A stretch of DNA of 64,000 nt from JAWKWH01 sp041397625 (GCA_041397625.1 JAWKWH010000003.1:186001-250000), one strand, 5' to 3'. Shown: positions 1 through 8,568, numbered from the stretch's first letter. Translations and numbers: made by a program. The notes: generated from the sequence alone by a model not told the origin.

Positions 1-496
1 TGCGTCGGAAGTGGGCATCGACATTGCGCCCGACAACGCGCGTCTGCTGGCCGAAGCCGGAACGGAACTGAAACGTCTGCTGACCGGAAAGATTCCGGTC
101 AGCCATCCGACGCTTCGCGGAGTCGAACAGATCGCCTATGTGATGTTCCGGAAATTGGAGGGTGAGGGTGTCGTACGCACATGTACCACACTTGAACCGG
201 GCCGGGTTGATCGTTCGCCCTGCGGCACGGGCAGCTCCGCCAATCTTGCCACGCTGGTCGCCCGGGGCAGGGCCAAGGTCGGCGACCGCTGGATATCCCG
301 ATCGACCATCGGCGGTGAGTTCCTCGCCGAAGTTGCCGGGTTGACAAAAGTGGGAGACAAGGCGGCTATCCTGCCGCGCATCACGGGACGCGGATGGGTA
401 TACGGTCGTGAGCAGCTTCGCATGACCGACGGCGACCCCTTCCCCGCGGGTTTCGCGTTGACGGACACCTGGGGTGCCGGCCCGTCCGGCATGTGA
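1..496 (+). CDS. Proline racemase / hydroxyproline epimerase family protein, 3' part
   Basis: Only the last 165 codons are present; the frame is open to the left edge of the window. The fragment has the family motif DRSPCGTGSSANLA, which carries the second catalytic cysteine and the substrate carboxylate-binding residues of the proline racemase fold. Trans-3-hydroxyproline dehydratases of this family usually have threonine at that cysteine, so a racemase or 4-hydroxyproline 2-epimerase is more likely; this rests on family knowledge, and the first catalytic cysteine lies outside the window. An aconitase X fragment about 5 kb downstream belongs to a family that includes cis-3-hydroxyproline dehydratases, so a former hydroxyproline locus is possible. 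Confidence 0.85.
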   Translation, partial: ASEVGIDIAPDNARLLAEAGTELKRLLTGKIPVSHPTLRGVEQIAYVMFRKLEGEGVVRTCTTLEPGRVDRSPCGTGSSANLATLVARGRAKVGDRWISRSTIGGEFLAEVAGLTKVGDKAAILPRITGRGWVYGREQLRMTDGDPFPAGFALTDTWGAGPSGM

Positions 497-586
497 CAGG
501 AAGGCCGTTCCGGCAAACCGACGATCGAGCTCTCCTCGGTTCCACAGCCGTGGCCAACGGCGGTTGCCGTGCGTATCATCCTTAGT

Positions 587-606
587 TTTGTAGACACCGT
601 GCCGAC
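587..606 (+). promoter_or_regulatory. Shared upstream box, copy 1 (monooxygenase 1)
   Basis: TTTGTAGACACCGTGCCGAC lies about 170 bases upstream of the first flavin monooxygenase gene. The stretch at 3651-3670 in front of the paralogous monooxygenase is identical at 17 of 20 positions. The two genes have no other obvious upstream similarity, so this is probably a common operator or promoter element. The core TTGTAGACA resembles FadR/GntR-type half sites, but the cognate regulator is not in the window. Confidence 0.45.
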
Positions 607-772
607 ATGACTTGACAGGACGATATCCTTTCTGCAATCTCCGAGCCATGTGGACGCGAAGATCAGCCTTTGTCATATCCGCCTGCGAACACTCTTGTGG
701 GGCTTGGTAAAGTCCATTGGCGGGTGACTGCGGATCCGGTTTTGTGCGCCTGACGATACCTGGAGGAGTCGA

Positions 773-2101
773 ATGACAGAACGGAAAATGCGTCTGGGGG
801 CTTTTCTGCAACCCACGGGACAGCATTTGGCTGCTTGGCGCCATCCGGATGCGGTGGTCGACGCGGGAACCAACATCGCTCATTACGTCGAATTGGCGCA
901 GATCGCCGAACGTGGTTTGTTCGACATGATCTTCGTGGCCGATCGCCTTGGTTTCCTGGCAGAAGACAAGACGATCTTGAAGCATACGGTGCGCAACATA
1001 GCCCATTTCGAGCCGATGACCCTGCTCTCGGCGCTGGCGCTTCAAACCAGCCATATCGGCCTCGCGGCGACGCAAACGACGTCGTATATGGAGCCGTTCA
1101 ACATGGCGCGAAAGTTCGCATCGCTTGATCACATCAGTGCCGGACGGTCTGCATGGAACGTGGTGACCTCGAACTACGAGGATGAGTCCCTGAACTTCGG
1201 AAGGGAGCAGCACTACGGCGCCGCCGAGCGCTACGAGCGCGCGACCGAATTCGTCGAAGTTGTGACAGGCCTTTGGGACACTTGGGAGGACGATGCGTTC
1301 CCTCACGACAAGGAGAAGGGCATCTTCTTCGACGACGAGAAGCTTCACGTCCTAAATCACAAGGGCAAGCACTTTTCTGTCAAAGGGCCCCTCAACGTAG
1401 CCCGGCCTCCGCAAGGCTGGCCGGTGATCATTCAGGCGGGCACATCCGAACCCGCCAAGGAACTCTCGGCACGGTTCGCCGATGTTGTTTTCTCCGCGGA
1501 ACAGGACATCAACGCCGCGAAGAGATTCTACGCCGACGTAAAATCTCGGCTTGCCAAGTACGGCCGGGAAGAGGACGCGATCAAGGTTATGCCGGGCATC
1601 ATGGCTATTGTCGGCACAACCAAGGCGGAAGCACAGCGCAGGTTCGACGAACTCCAGGATCTCGTGCCGCCGGAGGTCGGGCTGAACCTTCTGTCCCAGA
1701 CCATGCAGATGGATATGAGCAAGTACGATATCGACGCTCCCATGCCGGAACTCGACGTTACCGGCAAATGGAGCCGCGCCCAGATGATGCTCGATCTTGC
1801 CAAGCTCAACAACTGGACCGTGAAGGACGCCTACAAGTCGGTGTCGGCCGGTCGCGGGCATTGGGTCGTGATCGGTACCGCATCGGAAATCGCCGACCAG
1901 ATGGAGCTTTGGTTGACCGAGAAAGCGGCGGATGGATTCAACGTCATGCCGCCGGTCTTCCCCGGTGATCTTTCCGCTTTCGTTGATCTGGTGATTCCGG
2001 AACTGCAGCGTCGGGGCCTCTTTCGCACCCATTATGAAGGCAGCACCCTTCGCGAAAACCTCGGTGTGGTCCGGCCCAGGCACTTCGCGGCGCGGAACTG
2101 A
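773..2101 (+). CDS. LLM-class flavin-dependent monooxygenase (NtaA/SnaA/DszA family), copy 1
   Basis: The 442-residue protein is a bacterial luciferase-like TIM barrel of the NtaA/SnaA/DszA monooxygenase family, which uses FMNH2 from a partner reductase to attack C-N or C-S bonds. Family features are the N-terminal LGAFLQPTGQH segment, the SAWNVVTS signature near residue 125, NFGREQHYGAAERYERATEF, and the C-terminal DGFNVMPP motif. The length is normal. A strong GGAGGAG ribosome site sits just before the ATG. The flavin reductase 80 bases downstream is the natural partner. The substrate cannot be read from sequence; known members act on nitrilotriacetate, EDTA, sulfones or pristinamycin precursors. 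A paralogue lies at 3739. Confidence 0.88.
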   Translation: MTERKMRLGAFLQPTGQHLAAWRHPDAVVDAGTNIAHYVELAQIAERGLFDMIFVADRLGFLAEDKTILKHTVRNIAHFEPMTLLSALALQTSHIGLAATQTTSYMEPFNMARKFASLDHISAGRSAWNVVTSNYEDESLNFGREQHYGAAERYERATEFVEVVTGLWDTWEDDAFPHDKEKGIFFDDEKLHVLNHKGKHFSVKGPLNVARPPQGWPVIIQAGTSEPAKELSARFADVVFSAEQDINAAKRFYADVKSRLAKYGREEDAIKVMPGIMAIVGTTKAEAQRRFDELQDLVPPEVGLNLLSQTMQMDMSKYDIDAPMPELDVTGKWSRAQMMLDLAKLNNWTVKDAYKSVSAGRGHWVVIGTASEIADQMELWLTEKAADGFNVMPPVFPGDLSAFVDLVIPELQRRGLFRTHYEGSTLRENLGVVRPRHFAARN

Positions 2102-2181
2102 CAGGGCGCGCCAGGCAGTGAGCGGCTGCCGGGCTCCGAGACGTTTAACCACGGACATCAGGATTGCATAGGAGGCCCCGG

Positions 2182-2685
2182 GTGAGCCTAAATCCGAAGG
2201 AATTCTGGATGCTGCTTGGACAACGGGCGATCGGCAGCACGGTGATCACAGTCGATGGTGCTGACGGGCCTTCCGGCTTCCTTGGCTTGTCGGCCACCCA
2301 CGTCTGTGCCAGCCCGCCGACGATGCTCGTTTCGATCGACGAAAAGACCTCCGCCTGCGCCGATGTCCTGGCCAGAAGGCGGTTCGCGGTGAACTACCTG
2401 CCTGCCGGCAGCGAACGCGTCGCCGAGCTGTTCTCCGGAAAGGCAGGCGTTTTAGGTTCGGAGCGCTTCGAGGAAGGCCAGTGGACATCACTTGAGACGG
2501 GATGCCCAATCTACGTTGGCGCAGTCGGGGCGGCCGACTGCGAGGTCGAGGAAATCATCCATCGGCATGGTGTCGCGATCGTTATAGGCCGTGTGGTCGC
2601 GGCAATGACGAACGACAAGGAAATGCCGCTCGTACACTATCGAGGAGGAATGGTGACTCTGACGGCGGCGCCACCGCCGGGGTAG
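2182..2685 (+). CDS. Flavin reductase family protein
   Basis: This 167-residue protein belongs to the flavin reductase (NtaB/HpaC-like) FMN-binding split-barrel family, which supplies reduced flavin to two-component monooxygenases. Typical segments are the GSTVITVDG strand, GFLGLSATHVCASPPTMLVSI, the RRFAVNYL segment, and a late VHYRGGM turn. The GTG start at 2182 was chosen because AGGAGG lies 6 bases upstream; the frame stays open to an upstream TTG that would place this site inside the coding region. It follows the first monooxygenase in the same direction and probably serves both luciferase-like enzymes. Confidence 0.85.
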   Translation: MSLNPKEFWMLLGQRAIGSTVITVDGADGPSGFLGLSATHVCASPPTMLVSIDEKTSACADVLARRRFAVNYLPAGSERVAELFSGKAGVLGSERFEEGQWTSLETGCPIYVGAVGAADCEVEEIIHRHGVAIVIGRVVAAMTNDKEMPLVHYRGGMVTLTAAPPPG

Positions 2686-2772
2686 TATGGCCAATTTCGA
2701 TGATCGGCGATCTGGCGCAGGTTTGCCACGGCGGCGATGACGAGCAGCCGTGTTCACACTCAAAGGCTGCAT

Positions 2773-3606
2773 ATGGGTAACAGGTTCAAGGAACTCCTAG
2801 CCCTCAGGTACGGATGCGACGCGACAGGCTTCGCATCCGTACCGCCGCCGGCTGCCGACATGCTGGAACTGCTGGCTGGCCACCGCGTGCATCGTGGCTT
2901 CGACGAGCGCGCGGTTCCAGACGACATGGTCAGAACGCTGATAGCGTCGGCGCTTTCGGCGCCGTCGAAGAGCGACCTCCAGCAACGCGATATCGTCGTT
3001 GTGGATCGAGGCATTCAAGACAGGATCGCGGATCGGGTTCCGCAGTCGCCATGGGTTCGCGAGGCTCCGCGATGCGTCGTCTTCTGCGTGAACGGTCGAC
3101 GCCTTTCCAGCCAGTTCGAGCGAAGGGAGAGGCCTTTTCCGAACAACCATCTCGACCTGCTCTTCAACGGGGTCGGGGACGCGGCGATCGCCCTTGCATG
3201 GTTCATCGTGGCCACGGAAGCGGTCGGCTTGGTCGGGTGTCCCCTGAGCGAGATCCGCAATTTCCCCGAAGACGTGTCCAAATGGCTGCACCTCCCCGAC
3301 AAGGTGATACCATTCGCGGCGTACTGTTTCGGCTGGGCCAAGGATGACGCGCCGCTAAGCCTCCGGCTTCCTCTCGAAGTCACGGTTCATGCGGGACAGT
3401 TCGACGATGCCGAAGCGATGACCCTGATCGAAGGCTACGATCGCCGGAGAGGCCGGATACAGCCTTTCGGCGAGCAGCGCGACGTCGATCGCTGGGGCGT
3501 ATCGCAGGCCTACGGATGGTCCGAGGACAAGACCCGTCAGTATGCCGTCGAACAGCGGATCGATTTCGGAAGGTTTGTCCGGAGCAGGGGATTTAGCACG
3601 GAGTAG
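2773..3606 (+). CDS. Nitroreductase family protein
   Basis: About 277 residues with the FMN-binding nitroreductase fold: HRVHRGFDERAVPDDMVRTL near residue 40, then SAPSKSDLQQRDIVVV, and LAWFIVATEAVGLVGCPLSEIR, where the central helix shapes the flavin pocket. Members reduce nitro groups, quinones or enones with NAD(P)H, or act as flavin reductases. The ATG at 2773 has AAAGG six bases upstream and is preferred to an in-frame ATG at 2737 with no clear ribosome site. It lies between the flavin reductase and the second monooxygenase on the same strand, so it may be a second electron donor or process the oxidised product. Function beyond family is inference. Confidence 0.82.
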   Translation: MGNRFKELLALRYGCDATGFASVPPPAADMLELLAGHRVHRGFDERAVPDDMVRTLIASALSAPSKSDLQQRDIVVVDRGIQDRIADRVPQSPWVREAPRCVVFCVNGRRLSSQFERRERPFPNNHLDLLFNGVGDAAIALAWFIVATEAVGLVGCPLSEIRNFPEDVSKWLHLPDKVIPFAAYCFGWAKDDAPLSLRLPLEVTVHAGQFDDAEAMTLIEGYDRRRGRIQPFGEQRDVDRWGVSQAYGWSEDKTRQYAVEQRIDFGRFVRSRGFSTE

Positions 3607-3650
3607 CGGACGCTGCGCTTCCCCCATCTTCGTGCGAGCTCACCTTGATA

Positions 3651-3670
3651 TTTGTAGACACGGTGTTGAC
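3651..3670 (+). promoter_or_regulatory. Shared upstream box, copy 2 (monooxygenase 2)
   Basis: TTTGTAGACACGGTGTTGAC lies about 70 bases before the second monooxygenase start and matches the box at 587-606 at 17 of 20 positions. Its end overlaps a TTGACA hexamer (3666-3671) that could be a -35 element; no good -10 was seen at normal spacing. Confidence 0.45.
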
Positions 3671-3738
3671 AACAAGTCGACTGTATCGGTAGCGTGCCGG
3701 ATATTGCTGCCGGCTGCTCTAGTGCGGAGGGAAATCGA

Positions 3739-5058
3739 ATGGCCAGAAATCACATGACGCTCGGTGCATTCCTGATGGCGCCCGGACATCACCCGGCGTC
3801 GTGGCGCCACCCGTCGGCTGTGGCCGATCTAGGCGCCAACTTCAAGGAATATGTGAAACTGGCCAAGATGGCCGAGGATGCGAAGTTCGATCTGCTCTTC
3901 TTGGACGATACCGTCGCGGTAAAGGACACGAGCAGGGATGTCGGTGCGCGCCTCAGCCGTTCAGCGTTTTTCGAGCCGTTCACCCTCCTGTCCGGACTTG
4001 CTGCGGTAACCAACAGGATCGGGCTTGTGGGTACGGTTTCGACCACGTTCAACGAGCCCTACAATCTCGCCCGTAAGTTTGCCTCGCTGGACCTGATCAG
4101 TTCGGGACGCGCCGGTTGGAATGTCGTTACGTCCAACAACGAGGAGGAGGCCGCGAATTTCAGCTCGCAGACACATCCAGCTCACGACAAGCGCTACGAG
4201 CGCGCCGAGGAATTCATGGATGTCGTCCTGGGCCTCTGGCACAGTTTCGAGGATGACGCCTTTGTCTACGACAGGAGCAGCGGCATCTACTTCCAGTACG
4301 ACAAGATGCATATCCTCAACCACAACGGACATTATTTCAACGTCCGCGGGCCGTTGAACGTGGCTCGTTCGCCCCAGGGACACACGGTCATTGTCCAGGC
4401 GGGGGCGTCCGAACCGGGACGTGAGCTTGCGGCTCGCACGGCGGAGGTTGTGTTTACCGCGCAGAGTTCGCTGGAGGACGGAAAGGCCTTTTATTCCGAT
4501 GTGAAGAGCAGGTTGGCCAAGTATGGCCGCACCGAAGACGATTTGCACATTCTGCCCGGCATTCTGCCCATCCCTGGAGAAACACGTGCGGAAGCCGAGG
4601 ATAAGTTTGCGGAGTTGCAGGAGCTGATCGACCTGACGGTCGCCATCTCCCAGCTTTCGCAGATGATCGGAAATTTCGATCTGTCCGCTTTCCCTCCAGA
4701 CGGGCCGTTGCCCGACATCCCTGAGGCCAAGGGCAACAAGAGCAGGCAGCAACTCCTCGTCAATATGGCGCGGCAAGAGAACCTGACGATTGCCGAGCTC
4801 GCCAGGCGGACCGCGGGAGGCAGGGGGCACTGGATCGTTGTCGGCACGGCATCGGATATTGCCGACCAGATGGAAGAGCGCTTCAAGGGTAGGGCGGCCG
4901 ACGGTTTCAACGTACTGCCTGCCACACTGCCCGGCGGACTCGACGATTTCGTTTCACTGGTGATTCCGGAACTGCGCCGCCGCGGACTGTTCCGGACCGA
5001 CTATGAAGGTACGACACTGCGGGACCATCTCGGCCTGCGGCGGCCTGTCGCTCCTTGA
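3739..5058 (+). CDS. LLM-class flavin-dependent monooxygenase (NtaA/SnaA/DszA family), copy 2
   Basis: A 439-residue luciferase-like monooxygenase clearly paralogous to the gene at 773. The two share the opening LGAF...WRHP motif, the NVVTSN signature, the YERAEEFMDVVLGLW helix, VRGPLNVARSPQG and the DGFNVLPATLPGG end. The ATG at 3739 was chosen because GGAGGGAA lies just before it; an upstream in-frame ATG at 3694 has no ribosome site. The linker around residues 290-350 differs most between the copies, which suggests related but distinct substrates. It should need reduced FMN from the reductase at 2182. Nothing in the sequence names the substrate. Confidence 0.87.
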   Translation: MARNHMTLGAFLMAPGHHPASWRHPSAVADLGANFKEYVKLAKMAEDAKFDLLFLDDTVAVKDTSRDVGARLSRSAFFEPFTLLSGLAAVTNRIGLVGTVSTTFNEPYNLARKFASLDLISSGRAGWNVVTSNNEEEAANFSSQTHPAHDKRYERAEEFMDVVLGLWHSFEDDAFVYDRSSGIYFQYDKMHILNHNGHYFNVRGPLNVARSPQGHTVIVQAGASEPGRELAARTAEVVFTAQSSLEDGKAFYSDVKSRLAKYGRTEDDLHILPGILPIPGETRAEAEDKFAELQELIDLTVAISQLSQMIGNFDLSAFPPDGPLPDIPEAKGNKSRQQLLVNMARQENLTIAELARRTAGGRGHWIVVGTASDIADQMEERFKGRAADGFNVLPATLPGGLDDFVSLVIPELRRRGLFRTDYEGTTLRDHLGLRRPVAP

Positions 5059-5382
5059 GGCGGCAGACAACCCCGGTCGTCCGCCGCGATTTGGTGCCAT
5101 GCCGGACCCATTTGCGCAGTACGTTCTCGTGGAGGTCCGGATCGCCCGCTTGAGGCTCGTGGCGCCTTCCCGGTCTTGGCTGGGATCGTCCCTGCAACCG
5201 GCGTGTCGAGACGGGTCCTCGCCTGGCAAAGACCAGGCCGACAATGCCTGCCCCGACGGCCTACACCGCTGATCGTCCCATCCAGTCAAAAGCCCAAACC
5301 ATGCCGGTTTCCAGCCCTGGAACGGGACCGTCAAGGAACCTCGGTTATTCACGAGTGCGGCATGGCGCGTCAGTCGAACATG
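5059..5382. other. Gene-free interval with mobile-element debris
   Basis: These 324 bases separate the second monooxygenase from the convergent aconitase X remnant. Apart from the short transposase scrap at about 5100-5140, no gene, terminator or promoter could be supported. Open frames on both strands here are short, unlike known proteins and without ribosome sites. Confidence 0.5.
5100..5140 (-). mobile_element. IS3-family OrfA transposase remnant
   Basis: Read on the minus strand, this stretch encodes DLHENVLRKWVR, which matches the helix-turn-helix core of IS3-family OrfA proteins (typically ARDLDLHENVLRKWV). Similarity stops after the KWVR, and nothing of OrfB or of terminal repeats is visible. 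It is a decayed scrap of an insertion sequence next to the truncated aconitase X gene, consistent with past rearrangement here. Confidence 0.5.
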
Positions 5383-5808
5383 TCATTTGACCACGATCGT
5401 TGCAGCGGAACCTGATGCATCAATTCGGATTCGGTCGGCCGTTCGAATTGCAGTCCTTTCATCCGAGGGTAGACAGACCACCGGGCATCTCAGATTGTAG
5501 AGATCATTTGCTATGATAGCTCCAGCAGAGACGATCCCATCCCGTTGTGACAACAAAATACCGCAAGGCCCGATTCCCTTTCGCAGCGCCTCCGCCAATA
5601 CAGCGGCGCCCGAACTTGAGCCTCTGCCGGATTCCATCGAAAGTATCCTTCCGGAAAGAACAACTCCGTGCTGAGGATGCCATTTGTCAATGATCATGCC
5701 CCTCGACAAATCCAACCCTCCGGAAAAGCTCAGCGGCTCATCCAGGGCCAGAACCTCGGCTTCGGCCTCTCCCCTGACCAGGATTTCCGCAGTTCCGTGG
5801 CCATTCAT
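5383..5808 (-). CDS. Aconitase X swivel domain / small subunit
   Basis: The 141-residue protein matches the swivel (small) subunit of aconitase X. It has RGMIIDKWHPQHGV, followed by the GRGSSSGA serine-rich phosphate-binding-like loop and SSGAAVLAEALRKGIGPCG. In heterodimeric aconitase X enzymes this domain pairs with a large DUF521 subunit; characterised members dehydrate cis-3-hydroxyproline or make anhydromevalonate phosphate. The ATG at 5808 overlaps the stop of the large-subunit remnant as ATGA, showing former translational coupling. The frame continues upstream but only as an out-of-frame reading of the large subunit. Because its partner is truncated, the enzyme is probably no longer functional. 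Confidence 0.8.
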   Translation of the reverse strand: MNGHGTAEILVRGEAEAEVLALDEPLSFSGGLDLSRGMIIDKWHPQHGVVLSGRILSMESGRGSSSGAAVLAEALRKGIGPCGILLSQRDGIVSAGAIIANDLYNLRCPVVCLPSDERTAIRTADRIRIDASGSAATIVVK

Positions 5809-6473
5809 GCCCTTGACACCTCTCCAAGAACCGCAGATCTCACACAATCCGCGACTGATCCGAACGCTACCTTGGCGCCCAGGTTCCCAGGCGCGTAATA
5901 GGCCCACTTGCCTGAATTCGTCATCATCGCTCCAGAAAAATCCCTGATGATCGTACTCGTATAGGTACAAGTGTCGGTGACGACGGTAATCCCTTTTGCT
6001 TCCATGAGGCTCAGCCATCCCCGTTCCCTGATTTCTTCATAGGCGGCACGGCTCGTATTGATATAGAACGGAACCTTGAAGGCCCCCTGCTCAAGCAGCG
6101 GCATCAAGCAGGCAAACTGGTTGATCGAGAAGTGGGGAGTACCCAGGTTGACACCTCCCAACTTGGTTCCCTCCGGCACCATCGATATGGCGCGTATTTG
6201 CTCACGAAGGTCATCCGCGGTCAGACGTATCACCATCGTTGGCTTTCGCCCGCCAGGTGCCATCTCAAGTGTTTCAGCCTCGGGAGTTGGACCCACTGCG
6301 TGAAACAACGCAACGAGCCCGGAAGATGCCGAGACCGCGCCCAGCCCCTTCAGATCGTCCTCACTGGTTTCGGGGCGCGAGCCACGAATAACGGGGATGT
6401 TGTCACCGCAGGTTTTCCCAATCAGATGCCCGACCCCAATGGCAATCAGGGCCGGGTCGCGTATCTGTTCCAA
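5805..6473 (-). pseudogene. Aconitase X large subunit (DUF521), N-terminally truncated
   Basis: The 222 codons match only the C-terminal half of aconitase X large subunits: VGHLIGKTCGDNIPVIRG, then ASSGLVALFHAVGPTPEAETL, GGVNLGTPHFSINQFA, and the MTDTC-like VVTDTC motif. Full-length subunits are about 400 residues, so roughly the first 170-180, including conserved cysteine and arginine motifs of the active site, are missing. The frame is closed by TGA directly before the first available codon (TTG, 6473), and 10 bases further upstream is the stop of an unrelated APH-family gene. This is a deletion or recombination scar rather than a wrong start choice. It may still be co-transcribed with the upstream genes. 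Confidence 0.8.
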
Positions 6474-6483
6474 TCAGACATGG

Positions 6484-7512
6484 CTACGCTTCGATCACGT
6501 CGAGGGCGTGTTCGATCAGCATCTCAATGGTGCGCTGCATATCGTCTTCGCCCTTGGGGTTTGATGCGTTTCCTTGCCGTGCGCGGTGCAGAACGCCCGT
6601 CGCGATGGCGATCAGGCGAAAGAACGAGAACGCCATGGCAAATGGCCAAGTATCGGGCGGTGCAATAGCGCGCCGCGCGCAATAGTCGGCGACGAACTGT
6701 TCTTCGGTCGGCAGGCCAAGGTCGGCACGATTTGCCGAGCCAAGGCCAGGGATAAGGCCGGACCGAGGCAGCCGAAGGCACATGCAGAAATATGCAAGAT
6801 CCGCGATAGGGTGTCCGAGCGTACAGAGCTCCCAGTCGAGAATACCGATCAACCGGCTCGTATCGTTCGCAAACACCAGATTGTCGATCCGGAAATCCCC
6901 GTGAACGATACTCACCTGTCCGCTATCGCCCGGCTCATGCGCTTTGAGCCACGCGATCAATCGCTCAATTCGGGAATCCTGGACGCCGGTGCTCGCGCGG
7001 TACTGCGTGGTCCAGCGCGCCAACTGACGGGCAAAGAAGTTACCCGGCGCTCCAAAGCCTTCAAGCCCGACCTGTGTCACGTCGACGTCGTGTAGCCGTG
7101 CAAGTGTTGTACAGATCTGGCTGAAAACAGCCCTGCGTTCCTCAGGTGAAATCTCAGGCAGCGACGGGTCCCAGAAGATCCGGCCATCAAGCATCTCCAT
7201 CACGTAGAACATCGTGCCGAGGGGACTGGCCTCCTCGCTCAAACAATAGGCCCGGGGCACGGGTACCGGTGTGTTCGAAAGCGCCTGGAGCACGCGAAAC
7301 TCGCGGTCGACCTGATGTGCCGATGACAGGAGCCTGCCCGGGGGCTTGGCGCGCAGGACGAAACTGCGCGCGCCGCTGGTGATCTTGTAGGTCGGGTTCG
7401 ACTGGCCGCCGCCGAACCTCTCGATCCTGTCGAGCGTGCCGAACCCGGCCACATGGGCGGCGAGATAGGCCGACAGCCGGGAGCGGTCGAAGTCATGCAA
7501 GGGGTTCGGCAT
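6484..7512 (-). CDS. APH-family phosphotransferase (ACAD10/LvaA-like acyl-CoA kinase candidate)
   Basis: The 342-residue protein has the aminoglycoside phosphotransferase fold. GGGQSNPTY near residues 34-42 is the nucleotide loop, the ATP-binding lysine is in FVLRAK, HGDFRIDN at 204-211 is the Brenner catalytic loop, and LDWE near 226 holds the metal aspartate. The subfamily resembles the kinase part of ACAD10/ACAD11 and LvaA, which phosphorylate 4-hydroxyacyl-CoAs. That reading is supported here by nearby acyl-CoA ligase and dehydrogenase genes rather than by any antibiotic context. It lies just downstream of the quinone oxidoreductase gene on the same strand, with a 9-base gap, so the two are an operon. 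Confidence 0.82.
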   Translation of the reverse strand: MPNPLHDFDRSRLSAYLAAHVAGFGTLDRIERFGGGQSNPTYKITSGARSFVLRAKPPGRLLSSAHQVDREFRVLQALSNTPVPVPRAYCLSEEASPLGTMFYVMEMLDGRIFWDPSLPEISPEERRAVFSQICTTLARLHDVDVTQVGLEGFGAPGNFFARQLARWTTQYRASTGVQDSRIERLIAWLKAHEPGDSGQVSIVHGDFRIDNLVFANDTSRLIGILDWELCTLGHPIADLAYFCMCLRLPRSGLIPGLGSANRADLGLPTEEQFVADYCARRAIAPPDTWPFAMAFSFFRLIAIATGVLHRARQGNASNPKGEDDMQRTIEMLIEHALDVIEA

Positions 7513-7521
7513 TTTCTTCCT

Positions 7522-8511
7522 TCAGTCCAGGCCGACGACGAGTTTGCCCTGCACCCTGCGTTGCGAAAGCTTGTCCAGTGCTGCGGCGGCATTTTCCAGT
7601 CCGCGTACGACCTCGACTTTCGGTTTCACCTTGCCCGCCTTGTAGAACTCGAATAGCTCCGCGCTCGCCTCGGCGTGCCGCTTGGGATCGCGCTCGACCG
7701 CCGCGCCCCAGAAGACGCCGGTGATGCTACAGGCCTTGAGAAGCGGCAGGTTCATCGGTAATTTCGCGATCCCCGCCGGGAATCCGACAACGAGGTAGCG
7801 GCCTTCCCAGCCGATGGCACGCAACGCCGGTTCGGAATAATCGCCGCCGACCGGATCGTAGATGACGTCGGCGCCGGATTTGCCGCACAGCTCCTTAAAC
7901 TGTGCGGCAAGCGCTTTCGGATCGACCGTGTCGCGGGGATAGACGATCCCGTCATCGGCGCCCGCGTCGCGTGCGGTTTGCAGCTTGTCCGCCGACGATA
8001 CAGCCGCGAGCACCCGCGCTCCCATGACTTTGCCCAACTCGACTGCGGCGAGCCCCACGCCGCCGGAGGCGCCCAGAACGAGAAGTGTATCACCTTCGCT
8101 AAGCCCAGCGCGGTCTTTGAGGGCGTGATAGGATGTCCCGTAGGTCATCATGAAGGCGGCAGCGTCCTCAAAGGGCATATTGTCGGGGATTTTCGACACC
8201 TTTTCAGCAGCAACGGCAGCCCGCTCGGCCAATCCGCCCCAGCCTGTGAAGGCGATGACCCTGTCCCCCACGTTCAGTCCGGAGACGTCGCCGCCCACCG
8301 CCTCGACGACACCGGAGACTTCGGAGCCAGGAGCAAAGGGGCGGGGCGGTTTGAACTGATAAAGGTCGCGTATGACCAGGAGATCGGGATAGTTGAGCCC
8401 GACGGCCTTCACCCCAACCAGAACTTCGCCCTTGTTCGGTACTGGAGCGGGGATGTCTTCAATGCGGAGTGTTTCGGGGCCTCCGGGAGCGTTGCTCATA
8501 AGTGCTTTCAT
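7522..8511 (-). CDS. NADPH:quinone oxidoreductase family protein (zinc-free MDR)
   Basis: A 329-residue medium-chain dehydrogenase/reductase of the quinone oxidoreductase group. The N-terminal GroES-like domain has VGVKAVGLNYPDLLVIRDLYQ, and the Rossmann domain has LVLGASGGVGLAAVELGK. Structural and catalytic zinc cysteines are absent, as expected for the QOR/enoyl reductase branch. The ATG at 8511 is preceded by GGAAA and starts the family's usual MKAL sequence; the frame extends 13 codons further without support. It leads the leftward operon with the APH kinase and shares an intergenic region, with a GntR-type operator, with the divergent TRAP operon. It could reduce an enoyl-CoA intermediate, which is inference. 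Confidence 0.87.
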   Translation of the reverse strand: MKALMSNAPGGPETLRIEDIPAPVPNKGEVLVGVKAVGLNYPDLLVIRDLYQFKPPRPFAPGSEVSGVVEAVGGDVSGLNVGDRVIAFTGWGGLAERAAVAAEKVSKIPDNMPFEDAAAFMMTYGTSYHALKDRAGLSEGDTLLVLGASGGVGLAAVELGKVMGARVLAAVSSADKLQTARDAGADDGIVYPRDTVDPKALAAQFKELCGKSGADVIYDPVGGDYSEPALRAIGWEGRYLVVGFPAGIAKLPMNLPLLKACSITGVFWGAAVERDPKRHAEASAELFEFYKAGKVKPKVEVVRGLENAAAALDKLSQRRVQGKLVVGLD

Positions 8512-8556
8512 CAGGTTTCCTTCATGCGAATTTGCGGAGTGTAGCGGCAAATTAAT

Positions 8557-8568
8557 ATTGTTGACAAT
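8557..8568 (+). promoter_or_regulatory. GntR-type operator, copy 1
   Basis: ATTGTTGACAAT is a near-perfect inverted repeat (ATTGT/ACAAT arms) between the divergent quinone oxidoreductase and dctM genes. Its counterpart ATTGTCAACAAT occurs at 13621-13632 between the divergent BCCP and carboxyltransferase genes, and both are followed by CTT. The form fits FadR-subfamily GntR operators, and a GntR gene lies in the same cluster at 12518-13258. Confidence 0.6.

Noticed and set aside
6484..7512. Aminoglycoside resistance gene
   Set aside because: The APH fold is present, but length, motifs and neighbours point to the acyl-CoA kinase branch rather than to drug resistance.
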